Positions 51,342 to 60,299 of a stretch of 64,000 bases of DNA are shown here, one piece after another. The stretch lies in assembly GCA_031323845.1 (NCBI GenBank), contig JAVIYP010000001.1:1-64000 (forward strand). The letters are read 5' to 3'. How positions within the stretch are numbered: the first letter of the stretch is position 1; each line of letters begins with the position of its first letter. This DNA comes from PUPG01 sp031323845 (GTDB lineage Bacteria > Bacteroidota > Bacteroidia > Bacteroidales > UBA7960). Position numbers and translations under genes: made by a program. The notes under the pieces were generated by a model. The model was not told the origin of the DNA and ran no database searches. It was given only the letters and a program-made list of their open reading frames with translations.

Positions 51342-52511
51342 TCAATAGTGACAACTCATGCAATCTTCACCTCCCAGCCGGGCAGCGGTAAAAGCATCAA
51401 TCTCTCCGCTTAATATTAAATCGTAAAGCCTTTCATACTGTTTGTAGTAGGGGTTGCTGGTGAAATCAACGGTGCTGCTTCTGTGGCACCTCAGGCACCA
51501 GCCCATGGACAGGTCTTCTTCCTGTCTCAGAATGTGCATGGTCTCCACAGGTCCATGACATTCCTGGCAGTCCACACCTCCTGCGTTCACGTGCAGGGCG
51601 TGAGAGAAGAAACTGTGATCGGGCAATTTGTGGACTCTGATCCATTCAACGGCTGTCCCGCTTGCTTCAGCACGATGTATCTTGTTGATTTCAAAACGCC
51701 CCGAAAAACTCCCTTCACGGATCACATTATGACAGTTCAAGCAGGTATTGTTTGAAGGAATACCTGCACTGGGACTGAATTTACTGATGGAATGGCAATA
51801 CTGGCAATCTATGTCGTGATCACCGGCATGCACCAGGTGCGAGAATTTAATGGGTTGATCCGGGGCATATCCCTGTGTCCGTCCAAGGTTGCGGCTTTCG
51901 GCAACCGCATATTGCATATGCACTACCAACCCAACGATCAGGATCATAACATGGAACACCTTAATTTTTATCTTTTTTGTAAGAAAAAGATCCACAAGAG
52001 CTAAAGCCATCAGTAGTCCCAATCCCCAGAAAATCATTGCACGAACCGGCACTGCCTTCAATGCCCCCGGCCCGCGGCGCAGAACCTCCATAAAATATGC
52101 CTCAATATAATGTTCTTCCTGGTTTGTCAGTGACATACCGGCATGATCGGCCATCATCTTCCGACCAATGGGCATATCCAGCTGCTCCTTTATGCTGTAG
52201 GCCTCCTGTTCTTTCCACAAAACAGCGAGGTCATGCGCAGAGGGATTCCAGTTCAGGGTATCGGTGCGATGAGGGTAATGGCATGAAGCACAATCATGAG
52301 AGCCGCTTTCAAAGGGAATCAGCCCTTTGAACAATCGTTGTCCCTTTCGGAGATCGTCGCGTGAATAAGTTTGTTCGACAGCATCGGTGGCTTCAGAAGA
52401 ATAGTTGAATGAGGAGAGGGTCAACGTGCCAATGATCAGAAAAATTGAAAACACTGAGGCGTAGAAAATGAGTTGACCACGTTTTTTGCCTGATGATAAT
52501 TTTTTCTTCAT
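51342..52511 (-). CDS. actA: Alternative complex III subunit ActA (multiheme cytochrome c)
   Basis: The 389-residue protein has an N-terminal helix (LIFYASVFSIFLIIGTLTLS), one heme motif (CASCH), two helices around 155-200, then five more heme motifs: CQYCH, CLNCH, CQECH, CLRCH and CMSCH. That makes six, one more than the five known for the Rhodothermus ActA; the extra one sits in a separate domain before the membrane helices. It is the first gene of the run and so sets the start of the operon. The 499 bases upstream hold no gene that I can support. Confidence 0.93.
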   Translation of the reverse strand: MKKKLSSGKKRGQLIFYASVFSIFLIIGTLTLSSFNYSSEATDAVEQTYSRDDLRKGQRLFKGLIPFESGSHDCASCHYPHRTDTLNWNPSAHDLAVLWKEQEAYSIKEQLDMPIGRKMMADHAGMSLTNQEEHYIEAYFMEVLRRGPGALKAVPVRAMIFWGLGLLMALALVDLFLTKKIKIKVFHVMILIVGLVVHMQYAVAESRNLGRTQGYAPDQPIKFSHLVHAGDHDIDCQYCHSISKFSPSAGIPSNNTCLNCHNVIREGSFSGRFEINKIHRAEASGTAVEWIRVHKLPDHSFFSHALHVNAGGVDCQECHGPVETMHILRQEEDLSMGWCLRCHRSSTVDFTSNPYYKQYERLYDLILSGEIDAFTAARLGGEDCMSCHY

Positions 52512-53010
52512 CTGTAATCAGGTTGAATGGGTGCGTGGGTTATGTATCCATAAGTATGTTTATATACACAGGATTACATATGTGTCTATTTTTTAGAGCG
52601 TTATTGGCAAACCGCCAGCCCTTTATAAAGGTGTTAATCGCTGACTATCCACCACTTCGGGGATAAAAATAATAATAAAAACTGTTTACTCAAACAAACA
52701 GCGCTAATATATAATCGTTAAAAATAAGAGGGTGTTGCCAGCTTTTCCGGGTCATTGTTTTCTCTGTGGAGAGCATGGAGCCCCCGGGGTTGATGGCTCC
52801 AAATTTTTGCTCTTTGATCACATATCCTGTAGATGAGGACACATTATACGGCTTATACGGCAGGAGACCCATGCACGCTTGTTTATGCCGGCAGGAGCGG
52901 TAGTATGATGAAGACCATTTCCACCATGGGTTCAATGACTTCAGCAGACTTGGGGATCATAGAAAGAAAAATATCTACAGTGCAGGAATCAGTGTTGTCT
53001 TGCCCGTTGG
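52512..53010. other. Intergenic region upstream of the act-cox run
   Basis: There is no supported gene here. The act promoter should lie in this stretch, but I found no TAnnTTTG box on the minus strand. A short minus-strand frame at 52690-52935 contains a protein-like bit (KFGAINPGGSMLSTEK) and may be a decayed gene fragment; it matches nothing I know. Confidence 0.4.
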
Positions 53011-53478
53011 TCAGGCTTTAGTTTTGATGGTAATCAAGCCCTGGTGATAAGCACCCACAACCATGGCTCCGGTAATAATTACAATGTTCTTAATAATATA
53101 CTGACCTACAAGTGTCGGGACAAGTGGCGGTGGTACAAAGGTTTCTGCAGGATATAGGAATAGGGGCATTATGGTTCCGATCATCTGCAGCAGCAGTAAA
53201 GGAATGGCTAACCGCATCCAGTATCCGGTAATAAAGGTCATTCCGATAAGCACCTCCCATGCACCCAGCAGGATCATGGATGCAGATTTTTGCAGCAGTC
53301 CGAAAGACAGGGTTTCAATGGTGCGGCTGGCTAACTCTTCGGCAGAACTTAAGCCGGGGAAAAATTTTTGTACACCGAACCAGAAAAATACGATTCCAAT
53401 GCTTATGCGCAGCAGTGCTATGCCGTTTTTTGACATCCAACGGTAAGCTGTTTGTTCAACTTTTGTAAGTTTTTTCAT
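53011..53478 (-). CDS. DoxX-family inner-membrane protein
   Basis: The 155-residue protein has four helices: ALLRISIGIVFFWFGVQKFF, SASMILLGAWEVLIGMTFIT, RLAIPLLLLQMIGTIMPLFL and IIKNIVIITGAMVVGAYHQG, with the DoxX-type GVQKFFPG after the first. Members of this family are poorly understood; some take part in thiosulfate oxidation or in handling oxidative stress. It is not clearly in an operon with either neighbour. Confidence 0.8.
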   Translation of the reverse strand: MKKLTKVEQTAYRWMSKNGIALLRISIGIVFFWFGVQKFFPGLSSAEELASRTIETLSFGLLQKSASMILLGAWEVLIGMTFITGYWMRLAIPLLLLQMIGTIMPLFLYPAETFVPPPLVPTLVGQYIIKNIVIITGAMVVGAYHQGLITIKTKA

Positions 53479-53532
53479 GGTTTTATGTTATATCGTTATA
53501 GCTTGGTAATAAGCTTTTTATTAAAATATGCT

Positions 53533-53660
53533 TTAGTCGTCCTTTTTTATCACCACTTCAGCATCGATGTACACCTGCCTGATCTCCTATCACTGGTTCA
53601 ACGGCTTTCGGATAAGAGCTAGTGAGCGCGAAGGAATTGGTGCTTGAAGTCTGATTCCTG
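53533..53660 (-). pseudogene. Possible decayed gene fragment
   Basis: On the minus strand about 30 codons read ALLRNQTSSTNSFALTSS and on to YPKAVEPVIGDQ. A one-base shift then gives QVYIDAEVVIKKDD and a stop at 53533. The two pieces look like one coding sequence broken by a frameshift, lacking a start. The family is unknown, and chance is possible because the stretch is short. Confidence 0.25.
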
Positions 53661-53689
53661 AGCAGCGCTTTTACAATAATAACAAAAAA

Positions 53690-55258
53690 TTATACAGAAG
53701 GTTTGTCTTCTGGTGGTGTATGTTCATCGAGGGCCACGATGCGGTAAAGATCTGTCCGGCGGTCGTTCCAGTTGGTCACGGTGCCCCGGTTGCGATGGCG
53801 CTTCAGGAGCTCCAGGTCAATGTCGTTGATGATGACCGTTTCAACATTTGGGGTGCATTCACCGGCAATGGCATCGCGGGCAAACGAAAAGTCGGAAGGA
53901 GTAAATATGCCGGATTGCGCATACTGTATGTCCATGTTGTCGACCTGGGGCAGGTTGCCAACGGTGCCCGCTACAGCCACAAAAATCTGGTTCTCAACGC
54001 ACCTGGCCTGGGCACAGTACCTTACCCTCAGGTAGCCCTGGCGGTCGTCGGTACAAAAAGGCACAAAAATGAGCCGGGTGCCTCTCTCAACGGCTATCCT
54101 GGCCAGCTCCGGAAACTCTATGTCATAACAGATCATGATGGAGACTTTGCCCTTGTCGGTGTCAAAAACTTCGAGTTTGTTTCCGGGCTTAACCCCCCAC
54201 CATTTCTTCTCGTTGGGCGTGATGTGCAACTTGTATTGCTTACCGATCTCACCATTACGCTGAAACAGGTAGGCAATGTTGTACAGGCTGTCACCTTCAG
54301 GAGTAAAATGGGAGCCAGCAACTATGTTGATGTTGTATTTGATGGCGAGTTCGCTGAAAAGCTCCAGGTATTGTTCTGTGAACTCGCCGATTTTGCGGGC
54401 AGCAGTCCCCGGTTCTTCTTTTGGAAACAAGGAAAGCAACTGCAAGGTGAATATCTCGGGAAACAGCACAAAATCACTTTTATAACCAGAGGCAACATCC
54501 ACGAAATACTCGCACTGTATGGCAAACTCATCGAAGCTTTTTATGGGCCGCATCTGGTATTGGACAACACAAATCCTGACAGGGGAGGCAGCAAGAAACT
54601 GTTTTTCTTTCTCTTCCTGGAAGTCGAAATTGGTCCATTCGAGATACGTAGCATAACCTGCAGACTCGCTGTCGTCATCAATGTATTCACGAATGATTTT
54701 TTTCAGGGAAAAACCATTGGACAGCTGAGGTGTGAGGACGGAGTCAAAGATAGCTCTGCTGGTTACCCTGTCAACATACTCACTGATGTCCATATCATCT
54801 TTGTGGTTTTTGTAACCCGGCAATCTGCCGCCGATTACAATCCGCCGGAGGTTGTGTTTTCTGCAGAGCCCCTTCCGGGCTTCGTATAACCTGGTGGCAA
54901 GCTTCATGCCCCGGAACTCGGGATGCACCATGATCTCCATCCCGTAAAGGGTGTCGCCGTGTTGATTGTGCGTGCCAATATTGCCGTTGTCGCATATTTC
55001 ATCCCAGGTCATGTTCATGTCAAAGTCCTCAGAGTCGATGATGAGACTCCCTGAGGAAGCTACCAGGCGCCCGTCAATCTCAATGACGATTTGTCCCTCC
55101 GGAAAATGTTTAAGCTGATTGCTGATGTTTTCGTGTGACCATACCTCCATCCCGGGGAAGCAGATCTTCTGCATGGCAATGAGCTGTTCGTAGTCTTCCA
55201 GGCGCATTGGGCGCATGTTCAACTGGTATTCAAATTCCTGAAGATTTAACTTGCCCAT
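53690..55258 (-). CDS. GNAT acetyltransferase-carbon-nitrogen hydrolase fusion
   Basis: The 522-residue protein joins an N-terminal GNAT domain (about 15-215; MEIMVHPEFRGMKLATRLYE is the acetyl-CoA-loop area) to a nitrilase-type carbon-nitrogen hydrolase (about 228-500). The hydrolase catalytic triad is visible as Glu in LFPEIFTLQ, Lys in KLHITPNE and Cys in MICYDIEFPELAR. This fusion is common in Bacteroidota and is thought to act on amides or small N-acyl compounds; the true substrate is unknown. It starts two bases after the SDR gene's stop, so the two are an operon. Confidence 0.92.
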   Translation of the reverse strand: MGKLNLQEFEYQLNMRPMRLEDYEQLIAMQKICFPGMEVWSHENISNQLKHFPEGQIVIEIDGRLVASSGSLIIDSEDFDMNMTWDEICDNGNIGTHNQHGDTLYGMEIMVHPEFRGMKLATRLYEARKGLCRKHNLRRIVIGGRLPGYKNHKDDMDISEYVDRVTSRAIFDSVLTPQLSNGFSLKKIIREYIDDDSESAGYATYLEWTNFDFQEEKEKQFLAASPVRICVVQYQMRPIKSFDEFAIQCEYFVDVASGYKSDFVLFPEIFTLQLLSLFPKEEPGTAARKIGEFTEQYLELFSELAIKYNINIVAGSHFTPEGDSLYNIAYLFQRNGEIGKQYKLHITPNEKKWWGVKPGNKLEVFDTDKGKVSIMICYDIEFPELARIAVERGTRLIFVPFCTDDRQGYLRVRYCAQARCVENQIFVAVAGTVGNLPQVDNMDIQYAQSGIFTPSDFSFARDAIAGECTPNVETVIINDIDLELLKRHRNRGTVTNWNDRRTDLYRIVALDEHTPPEDKPSV

Positions 55259-55260
55259 TT

Positions 55261-56016
55261 TTAATAGGTGTCGCGAATATCAATGATTCTGCCGTCCTCG
55301 AATGCGTCCGACAACAACAAGCCTGCAAGCCTTTTACCCGCAAGTCCGGGCTGAATCAACAGTCCGTTTTCCTTGTATTCAATAAATTTCTTCCGGTGCT
55401 TAAATGCCCTGTCGGTGGTGCTCCGGATGGTTGTTTGCATTTCAGTGTCAATAATGCCCGGGGCCACACCCATGGTCTCGACGGGGAACTTTTCTTCCTT
55501 TTGCTCTTCACTGATGCACCGACCGAACATGTCAAGGCCCGCTTTGGAGGTGCAGTAACAACTCCATCCATAATAAGGGTTCTGCGCAGCTCCCGAGGAA
55601 ATGTTAAGGATGCGTTTTACCGTGTTGATATCCCTGGTCTTTCGTATAAAGGCTGAAGAAAGCAGCATCGGAGCCAGCAGGTTTATCCTTACATGCCATT
55701 CAACATCTTCCGGATCACAGTCTTCAACCCTTCCTACCGGCTGAATTACACCGGCATTGTTTATCAGGTAAATACCGGAGGCTATCTCCTGGTTTATGCT
55801 TTTGAAGATCTCGTTAATAAGCGCCGGGATGTCGTAGTGCACGGAAAGATCATAGGCAAAGAAGTCCAAACGGCAGTTTTTTGCTGCTGCCAGGCTGCTC
55901 AGCCTCTTGCTCTCGGTACGTGATATGCAAAATAGGTGATGGTTTTCGTGAAGCAGCTCCAGGGCCAGCCCTTCTCCAAGTCCTTTACTTGCTCCGGTAA
56001 TGATAAAATACTTCAT
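55261..56016 (-). CDS. Short-chain dehydrogenase/reductase (sepiapterin/benzil reductase-like)
   Basis: The 251-residue protein has the NAD(P) loop TGASKGLGEGLA at about 7-18, NNAG in the middle, the catalytic Ser in LNISSGAA and the Tyr-Lys pair in YCTSKAG. Sequence around the C-terminal (APGIIDTEMQ) resembles the sepiapterin reductase/(S)-benzoin-forming benzil reductase branch. Basic residues after the cofactor loop (CISRTESKRL) suggest NADPH. It leads a two-gene operon with the GNAT-nitrilase fusion. Confidence 0.9.
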   Translation of the reverse strand: MKYFIITGASKGLGEGLALELLHENHHLFCISRTESKRLSSLAAAKNCRLDFFAYDLSVHYDIPALINEIFKSINQEIASGIYLINNAGVIQPVGRVEDCDPEDVEWHVRINLLAPMLLSSAFIRKTRDINTVKRILNISSGAAQNPYYGWSCYCTSKAGLDMFGRCISEEQKEEKFPVETMGVAPGIIDTEMQTTIRSTTDRAFKHRKKFIEYKENGLLIQPGLAGKRLAGLLLSDAFEDGRIIDIRDTY

Positions 56017-56049
56017 ATGATTATTGTTGCGTATGTACTCGATTTTCTG

Positions 56050-56200
56050 TGTTTAGTCTTTATGCCCAAGTAGCCGAATGGATGTGCAAATGTGTAGATG
56101 TGCAGATGTGCAAATGTGCAGATCCGTCATGTTATAGAAATTTTTCACATTTCACCTTTCACTTTATCCACATTTGGCCTTTGGCTTTTAGCAAGAGCTG
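56050..56200 (+). repeat. Modular dispersed repeat, copy 5 (short)
   Basis: Between the SDR and DUF4831 genes: a run of five 8-mers (about 56080-56123, CAAATGTG, TAGATGTG, CAGATGTG and so on), then TTTTTCACATTTCACC, then TTGGCCTTTGGCTTTTAGC at about 56174-56192. The TTTCTCACTGCGTTCGAAA module found in copies 1-4 is missing here. Confidence 0.7.
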
Positions 56201-56218
56201 AAGCAGGATGGCTGCCAA

Positions 56219-57427
56219 TCACTCATCATGTCCGGTGGTTTCCTCAATGCCGATGGTCATGATGGAACCGGATTCCTGATGAAACCGTAATTTCATGTGT
56301 TCCGATGGTAAATACGTGACCATGCCGAACTGACTGATCAGTTTCTTTGCGTGGGCCTTGATCTCGTTGGCATAAAGTACCTGGACATCCGCATATTCAG
56401 GTATACGGTAATGAAAACCCTTGGACATTGGTTCCGGGTATATGAAGCTCACATTAATGCGCTGTTCCAGCAGATCCGTCAGTTTGCTCCTGTTGTAGGC
56501 AATGGATACCGGCATCCCCGTGTCTTCTTTTGCAGGCAATATGCCGTCGGTAGAGGAGAACCTGAACAGGGTATGAACTGAATCGGCAATATGTTTTACC
56601 GGTGTATGTATAAACCTGTAACGGATGTTTTTGGTGGTTGAGATTCCTGTAAACAGGTCAAGGTAATCGCTTTCCAGCCTGTCCATTTGCGAATACATAT
56701 ACTCTAATGCCTCTTTGGAATAACTGATCTCCTGAAAGCCGCTGATCAGGTCGAACTTTTTCTCACGGATTTCAAGGATGTAGTCGGCAACCTCCCTGGC
56801 ACGTAATTCGGCGCTTTTTTCGACCCAGCTCCTTCTCAGCGTTTGCCGTTGCAGGGCAATGGTGTCCTCCCGGACATCCTCAAAGAGGGTGTCGATCTTT
56901 TCCATAAGATTGTTGTCCATGAAATAATTGAAGGACGGCACTTCGCCCCGGTAACCAAAATCCTTACTTCTCCTGAACGACATATCTGTATCCGCATCAG
57001 GCAGTTCATTGCTCAGGTTGCAGATAATGCCCGATTCTGTGAGTGCCAGGAAGAAGTTTTGTGAAGCGGCATTGCTCAGGTCAACAAAATAAAGATGGTC
57101 AGGGTCAGGTTCAACCAGGCTGCCAATGGTCACCTTACGGATGTTGTAAGTGTGAGATGCTTCCCTGATGACATCACGAAGGCCAAGGAAACTACTGGCG
57201 TATTCAGCGTACGGACCTGGGGTGTATTCAGTTTTTTCCAGGTCAACATCCACCACGATAAGCGTTCTGGGAAGCGCATAATAAATTACATTCCCGATAT
57301 TTTCATCGCGCAGTTCCAAAACATGCCCGGTATGATGACCGCTTCTTTGTATGATGCTTTGTTTGCTGCCGCATGCTGCAAGTATCAACAATGCACTCAG
57401 CATGACCAATAAATAGGCTCTTTGCAT
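56219..57427 (-). CDS. DUF4831 lipoprotein
   Basis: The 402-residue protein has a lipobox (LILAAC, Cys19) and then the DUF4831 pattern: YYALPRTLIVVDVDLEKTEY, the YTPGPYAEYASSFLG segment, and a helical middle with RSWVEKSAELRAREVADYIL. The family is restricted to Bacteroidota and has no known role. It follows pepE by nine bases, so it is in one operon with it. It ends in a repeat-filled gap. Confidence 0.85.
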   Translation of the reverse strand: MQRAYLLVMLSALLILAACGSKQSIIQRSGHHTGHVLELRDENIGNVIYYALPRTLIVVDVDLEKTEYTPGPYAEYASSFLGLRDVIREASHTYNIRKVTIGSLVEPDPDHLYFVDLSNAASQNFFLALTESGIICNLSNELPDADTDMSFRRSKDFGYRGEVPSFNYFMDNNLMEKIDTLFEDVREDTIALQRQTLRRSWVEKSAELRAREVADYILEIREKKFDLISGFQEISYSKEALEYMYSQMDRLESDYLDLFTGISTTKNIRYRFIHTPVKHIADSVHTLFRFSSTDGILPAKEDTGMPVSIAYNRSKLTDLLEQRINVSFIYPEPMSKGFHYRIPEYADVQVLYANEIKAHAKKLISQFGMVTYLPSEHMKLRFHQESGSIMTIGIEETTGHDE

Positions 57428-57436
57428 GGGGTGGTT

Positions 57437-58147
57437 TTATTTTAGGAAATCCAGATTGGCATTCTTGTCAAATTCGAGCGTCGGCTCATCTTTCCGGAAC
57501 ACCTTTATTGTTTTTGATCCGATGTATTCGACGTTACCGTTGTCGATGCGCAGCATGGTCCCTTCTTTAAGTCCCACTACGATGATATCCGGGTTTGCTT
57601 CCAGGAATTCCCTGATACGATCCTCTCTCGTTTCACCATTGTGGTTCGGAATAATGGCATCTGTGTAGTGCGGGTTTATTTGAAAAGGCACCAGTCCGAG
57701 TGTTTCAAAGCTTTTGGGCTGCACAATGGGCATGTCGTTGGTGGTTTTGAGGCTCGGACAGGCAACATTGCTCCCGGCGCTCCATCCGATATACGGCGTG
57801 CCGTTTTCAGCTTTTTTCCTGATGGCATCCATTACTCCGGTTTCATGCATCATGTGAACCAGGTGGAAGGTGTTTCCGCCTCCAACTACTATGGCTTCTG
57901 CGCCCTCTACAGCCGCAACGGGGTCATTTTCCTGATGAACGGAGCGAACGGCATATCCCAGTTTTAAAAATACGGACGCCACTTTCTCGGTGTATTCATC
58001 ATAAGAGATACTCACACCCGCATAGGGAATAAAAAGCACTTCCCTGACCGAATCACCTAAAAAATCTTTGATGGAGGGTTTGGTATATTCAAGATACTGT
58101 TCTCCGTAATTGGTTGAGTTACTGATAAGAAGAAGTTTTTTGCTCAT
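57437..58147 (-). CDS. pepE: Dipeptidase E (S51 family)
   Basis: The 236-residue protein has the S51 features: VREVLFIPYAGVS, AIVVGGGNTFHLV, the nucleophile Ser in IGWSAGSNVACP and the following INPHYTD with the catalytic His. PepE cleaves Asp-Xaa dipeptides in the cytoplasm. It is the first gene of a short operon with the DUF4831 gene, behind a -7 box. Confidence 0.92.
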   Translation of the reverse strand: MSKKLLLISNSTNYGEQYLEYTKPSIKDFLGDSVREVLFIPYAGVSISYDEYTEKVASVFLKLGYAVRSVHQENDPVAAVEGAEAIVVGGGNTFHLVHMMHETGVMDAIRKKAENGTPYIGWSAGSNVACPSLKTTNDMPIVQPKSFETLGLVPFQINPHYTDAIIPNHNGETREDRIREFLEANPDIIVVGLKEGTMLRIDNGNVEYIGSKTIKVFRKDEPTLEFDKNANLDFLK

Positions 58148-58226
58148 AGATGACAGTAGTTTGTTATGTGATACAATATGCTGTTTTTCAGTGCAGAAGG
58201 ACTACAGTTAACCTCCAATGATTCAT

Positions 58227-58234
58227 CAAAGTTA
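58227..58234 (-). promoter_or_regulatory. Candidate -7 box for pepE
   Basis: The minus strand reads TAACTTTG, a match to TAnnTTTG about 80 bases before the pepE start in the divergent gap. No -33 box was seen. Confidence 0.4.
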
Positions 58235-58316
58235 TAAAAAATTACGGTTTGCGGCTAAAAACACTTGTTTTGAGCGACTGAAACAAGAAGTGTTCTGGAA
58301 CTGATAATAATTTTTA

Positions 58317-58324
58317 TAATTTTG
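58317..58324 (+). promoter_or_regulatory. Candidate -7 box for the YrbL-like gene
   Basis: TAATTTTG matches TAnnTTTG and lies 19 bases before the ATG at 58344, implying a very short leader. Confidence 0.4.
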
Positions 58325-58343
58325 GATTTCAAAAATCAGCATA

Positions 58344-58916
58344 ATGACTGAATTCAAGCTTGCAGAGAAACTGGGAGAGGGTAACTTCCGTGAGTGTTTT
58401 GCCGTTGAGGGTGAGCCCGGGCTTTGCGTAAAGCGATTGAAGCCCAGGCTGGGATTCTGGCGCCGGCTTAACCTGCAAGTGTTACGCCCCGGGATGAACA
58501 AGGAAGAATACGACATTTATCATCGTTTGCCCGACGAAATGAAACCCTATTTTAATCCGGTAATAGAAGTGGGAGATGACTATCTCGTCACAGGGCGGCC
58601 TCTCGATTACGACGGAAGCCATTCAAAACCTGTGGTTGCGTATGGTAAGATTGCACACCGGGGATTCTGGCAGGAAATCGACAAGATTCTTTTATTGTTT
58701 GAGAAGTATAATTTGTGGTTTTATGATACGATGAAGGGCAGGAATCTGTTTGTAAGAAAACTTTCCGAGGATGAATGGGTGCCCGTGATTGTGGACTACA
58801 AGCGTTTGGGCTGGCGTTCTTACCCCATTCAAATCAATTTAATGTTCGATTCAGAAAAGAAAAGAAAATGTTACCGCTACCTTGAGCGCTTTAAAAAGCG
58901 ATACAAGGCTTATTAA
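58344..58916 (+). CDS. YrbL-family kinase-like protein
   Basis: The 190-residue protein matches the YrbL (PhoP regulatory network) family: a glycine-loop-like KLGEGNFRECFAVEGEP, an ATP-Lys candidate in LCVKRLKP, a KGRNLFVRKLS segment at the catalytic-loop position and VIVDYKRLGWRS at the Mg-loop position. It resembles a small aminoglycoside/protein-kinase fold but its reaction is unknown. It is a single gene, divergent from pepE and convergent with gap. Confidence 0.8.
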   Translation: MTEFKLAEKLGEGNFRECFAVEGEPGLCVKRLKPRLGFWRRLNLQVLRPGMNKEEYDIYHRLPDEMKPYFNPVIEVGDDYLVTGRPLDYDGSHSKPVVAYGKIAHRGFWQEIDKILLLFEKYNLWFYDTMKGRNLFVRKLSEDEWVPVIVDYKRLGWRSYPIQINLMFDSEKKRKCYRYLERFKKRYKAY

Positions 58917-58982
58917 TCCTTAATGTTCACAATTCATAAGCAGCCGGCCGGTGTGGCGCTGGATTTTCCCCGGCCAGCAAAG

Positions 58983-59035
58983 AAAACACCATGACGCACA
59001 GGGCTGTTAAAGGTCCCGGCATCATGGTGTTTTTT
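58983..59035. terminator. Bidirectional terminator between the YrbL-like gene and gap
   Basis: AAAACACCATGA (58983-58994) and TCATGGTGTTTT (59022-59033) pair over 12 bp with a 27-base loop; T-runs follow on the plus strand and A-runs precede on it. It lies between convergent genes, so it can stop transcription from both sides. Confidence 0.65.
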
Positions 59036-59068
59036 ACAGAAGAGCGTCAGATGATCAGTGATAATTCA

Positions 59069-60073
59069 TCAAACGATTTTAGATACAAGGTCAATAACAC
59101 GGTTTGCATAACCGTACTCATTGTCGTACCATGAAACCACTTTGATGAATTTACCGTTGATTACCTGGGTAAGCAGTGAGTCAACGATGGAAGAGTGTGG
59201 GTTGCCGATGACATCGGTCGATACAATCGGTTCATCACAGTACTCAAGGATCCCTTTCATCGGGCCTTCTGCGGCCTCTTTCAGGGCACGGTTGATCTCT
59301 TCTTTTGTAACCTCTTTCTGAAGCTCGCAGGTGAGGTCAACCACAGAGCCGTCGGGAGTGGGAACGCGCATAGCAAAGCCGTCGAGCTTGCCTTTTAGCT
59401 CCGGGATAACGAGACCAACGGCCTTGGCTGCTCCTGTGGTGGTTGGAATAATAGACATGGCAGCCGCTCTTGCACGGCGCAGGTCCTTGTGCGGTGCATC
59501 CAGGATGATCTGGTCGTTCGTATAACTGTGTATGGTATTCATCAGGCCCTGCCTGATCCCGAAATTGTCGTTGAGTGCTTTTGCCACAGGTGCCAGACAG
59601 TTTGTCGTGCAGGATGCATTGGAATAAATCTGATGCCCGGGTTTGATGTCGTGATCGTTAACCCCGAGAACAACAGTTGCATCAACATCATCGGAGGTTT
59701 TTGACGGGACACACAGGATTACCTTTGCCGCACCTGCCTGAAGATGCTTGCTGATTTTTTCCCTGTCGCGGAATACACCGGTAGCTTCAATAACAACATC
59801 AATGCCGAGTTCTTTCCAGGGCAGGTTCGCCGGATCTTTTTCGGAGAAAACCCTGATCTTTTTGCCGTTAACAACAAGGTCGGCACCCTCGGATGTTACC
59901 TCCCCGGGGAACTTGCCATGCACAGAATCATATTTTAGAAGATGAGCCAGCGTTGCGCTGTCTGTTAAATCATTAACGGCAACGATCTCAATATTTTCTT
60001 TGTCAAGAGCCGCTTTCAGGCTAAGTCTGCCAATACGGCCAAATCCGTTGATTGCTACTTTAATCTTGTTCAT
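59069..60073 (-). CDS. gap: Glyceraldehyde-3-phosphate dehydrogenase, type I
   Basis: The 334-residue protein begins KVAINGFGRIGRLSLKA (NAD-binding), has the catalytic Cys in SNASCTTNCLAP, the MNTIHSYTNDQ and RRARAAAMSIIPTTTGAAKA phosphate-binding segments and WYDNEYGYANRV at the C-terminus. Asp in AVNDLTD, where NADP-type enzymes differ, points to NAD. It is a central glycolytic enzyme of the cytoplasm. It is divergent from exbB and convergent with the YrbL-like gene. Confidence 0.97.
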   Translation of the reverse strand: MNKIKVAINGFGRIGRLSLKAALDKENIEIVAVNDLTDSATLAHLLKYDSVHGKFPGEVTSEGADLVVNGKKIRVFSEKDPANLPWKELGIDVVIEATGVFRDREKISKHLQAGAAKVILCVPSKTSDDVDATVVLGVNDHDIKPGHQIYSNASCTTNCLAPVAKALNDNFGIRQGLMNTIHSYTNDQIILDAPHKDLRRARAAAMSIIPTTTGAAKAVGLVIPELKGKLDGFAMRVPTPDGSVVDLTCELQKEVTKEEINRALKEAAEGPMKGILEYCDEPIVSTDVIGNPHSSIVDSLLTQVINGKFIKVVSWYDNEYGYANRVIDLVSKIV

Positions 60074-60223
60074 ACATCATTATTTTAGGTTCGTAAAATG
60101 AGGTGTAAAATTAATAAAAAAAACAAAGCAAACATTGAAAACTGAATAGCGCGTCGTTTCTGTTTTGGCATCTTACAGAAGAGTTGTATAGGTGTTTTTA
60201 CCCGTTGATGTTCTATTAATTAT

Positions 60224-60231
60224 TAAATTTG
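60224..60231 (+). promoter_or_regulatory. Candidate -7 box for the exbB-exbD-tonB operon
   Basis: TAAATTTG is a full match to TAnnTTTG, about 70 bases before the exbB start. A TTG at 60205-60207 is 16 bases upstream, slightly short for a -33 box. Confidence 0.45.
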
Positions 60232-60299
60232 TGGGTTGTAAAATAAAAAAGTTCTTTAACAGTTATATGTACAAACCATTATTCGTAAAACCTTAAGCG

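Noticed and set aside
52690..52935. A short minus-strand frame upstream of actA
   Set aside because: One stretch looks protein-like, but there is no family match, start context or partner; left as a possible remnant only.
53720..54889. A long plus-strand open frame of 389 codons
   Set aside because: It lies wholly opposite the GNAT-nitrilase gene, whose domains and catalytic residues are clear; the antisense translation has no recognisable motif.
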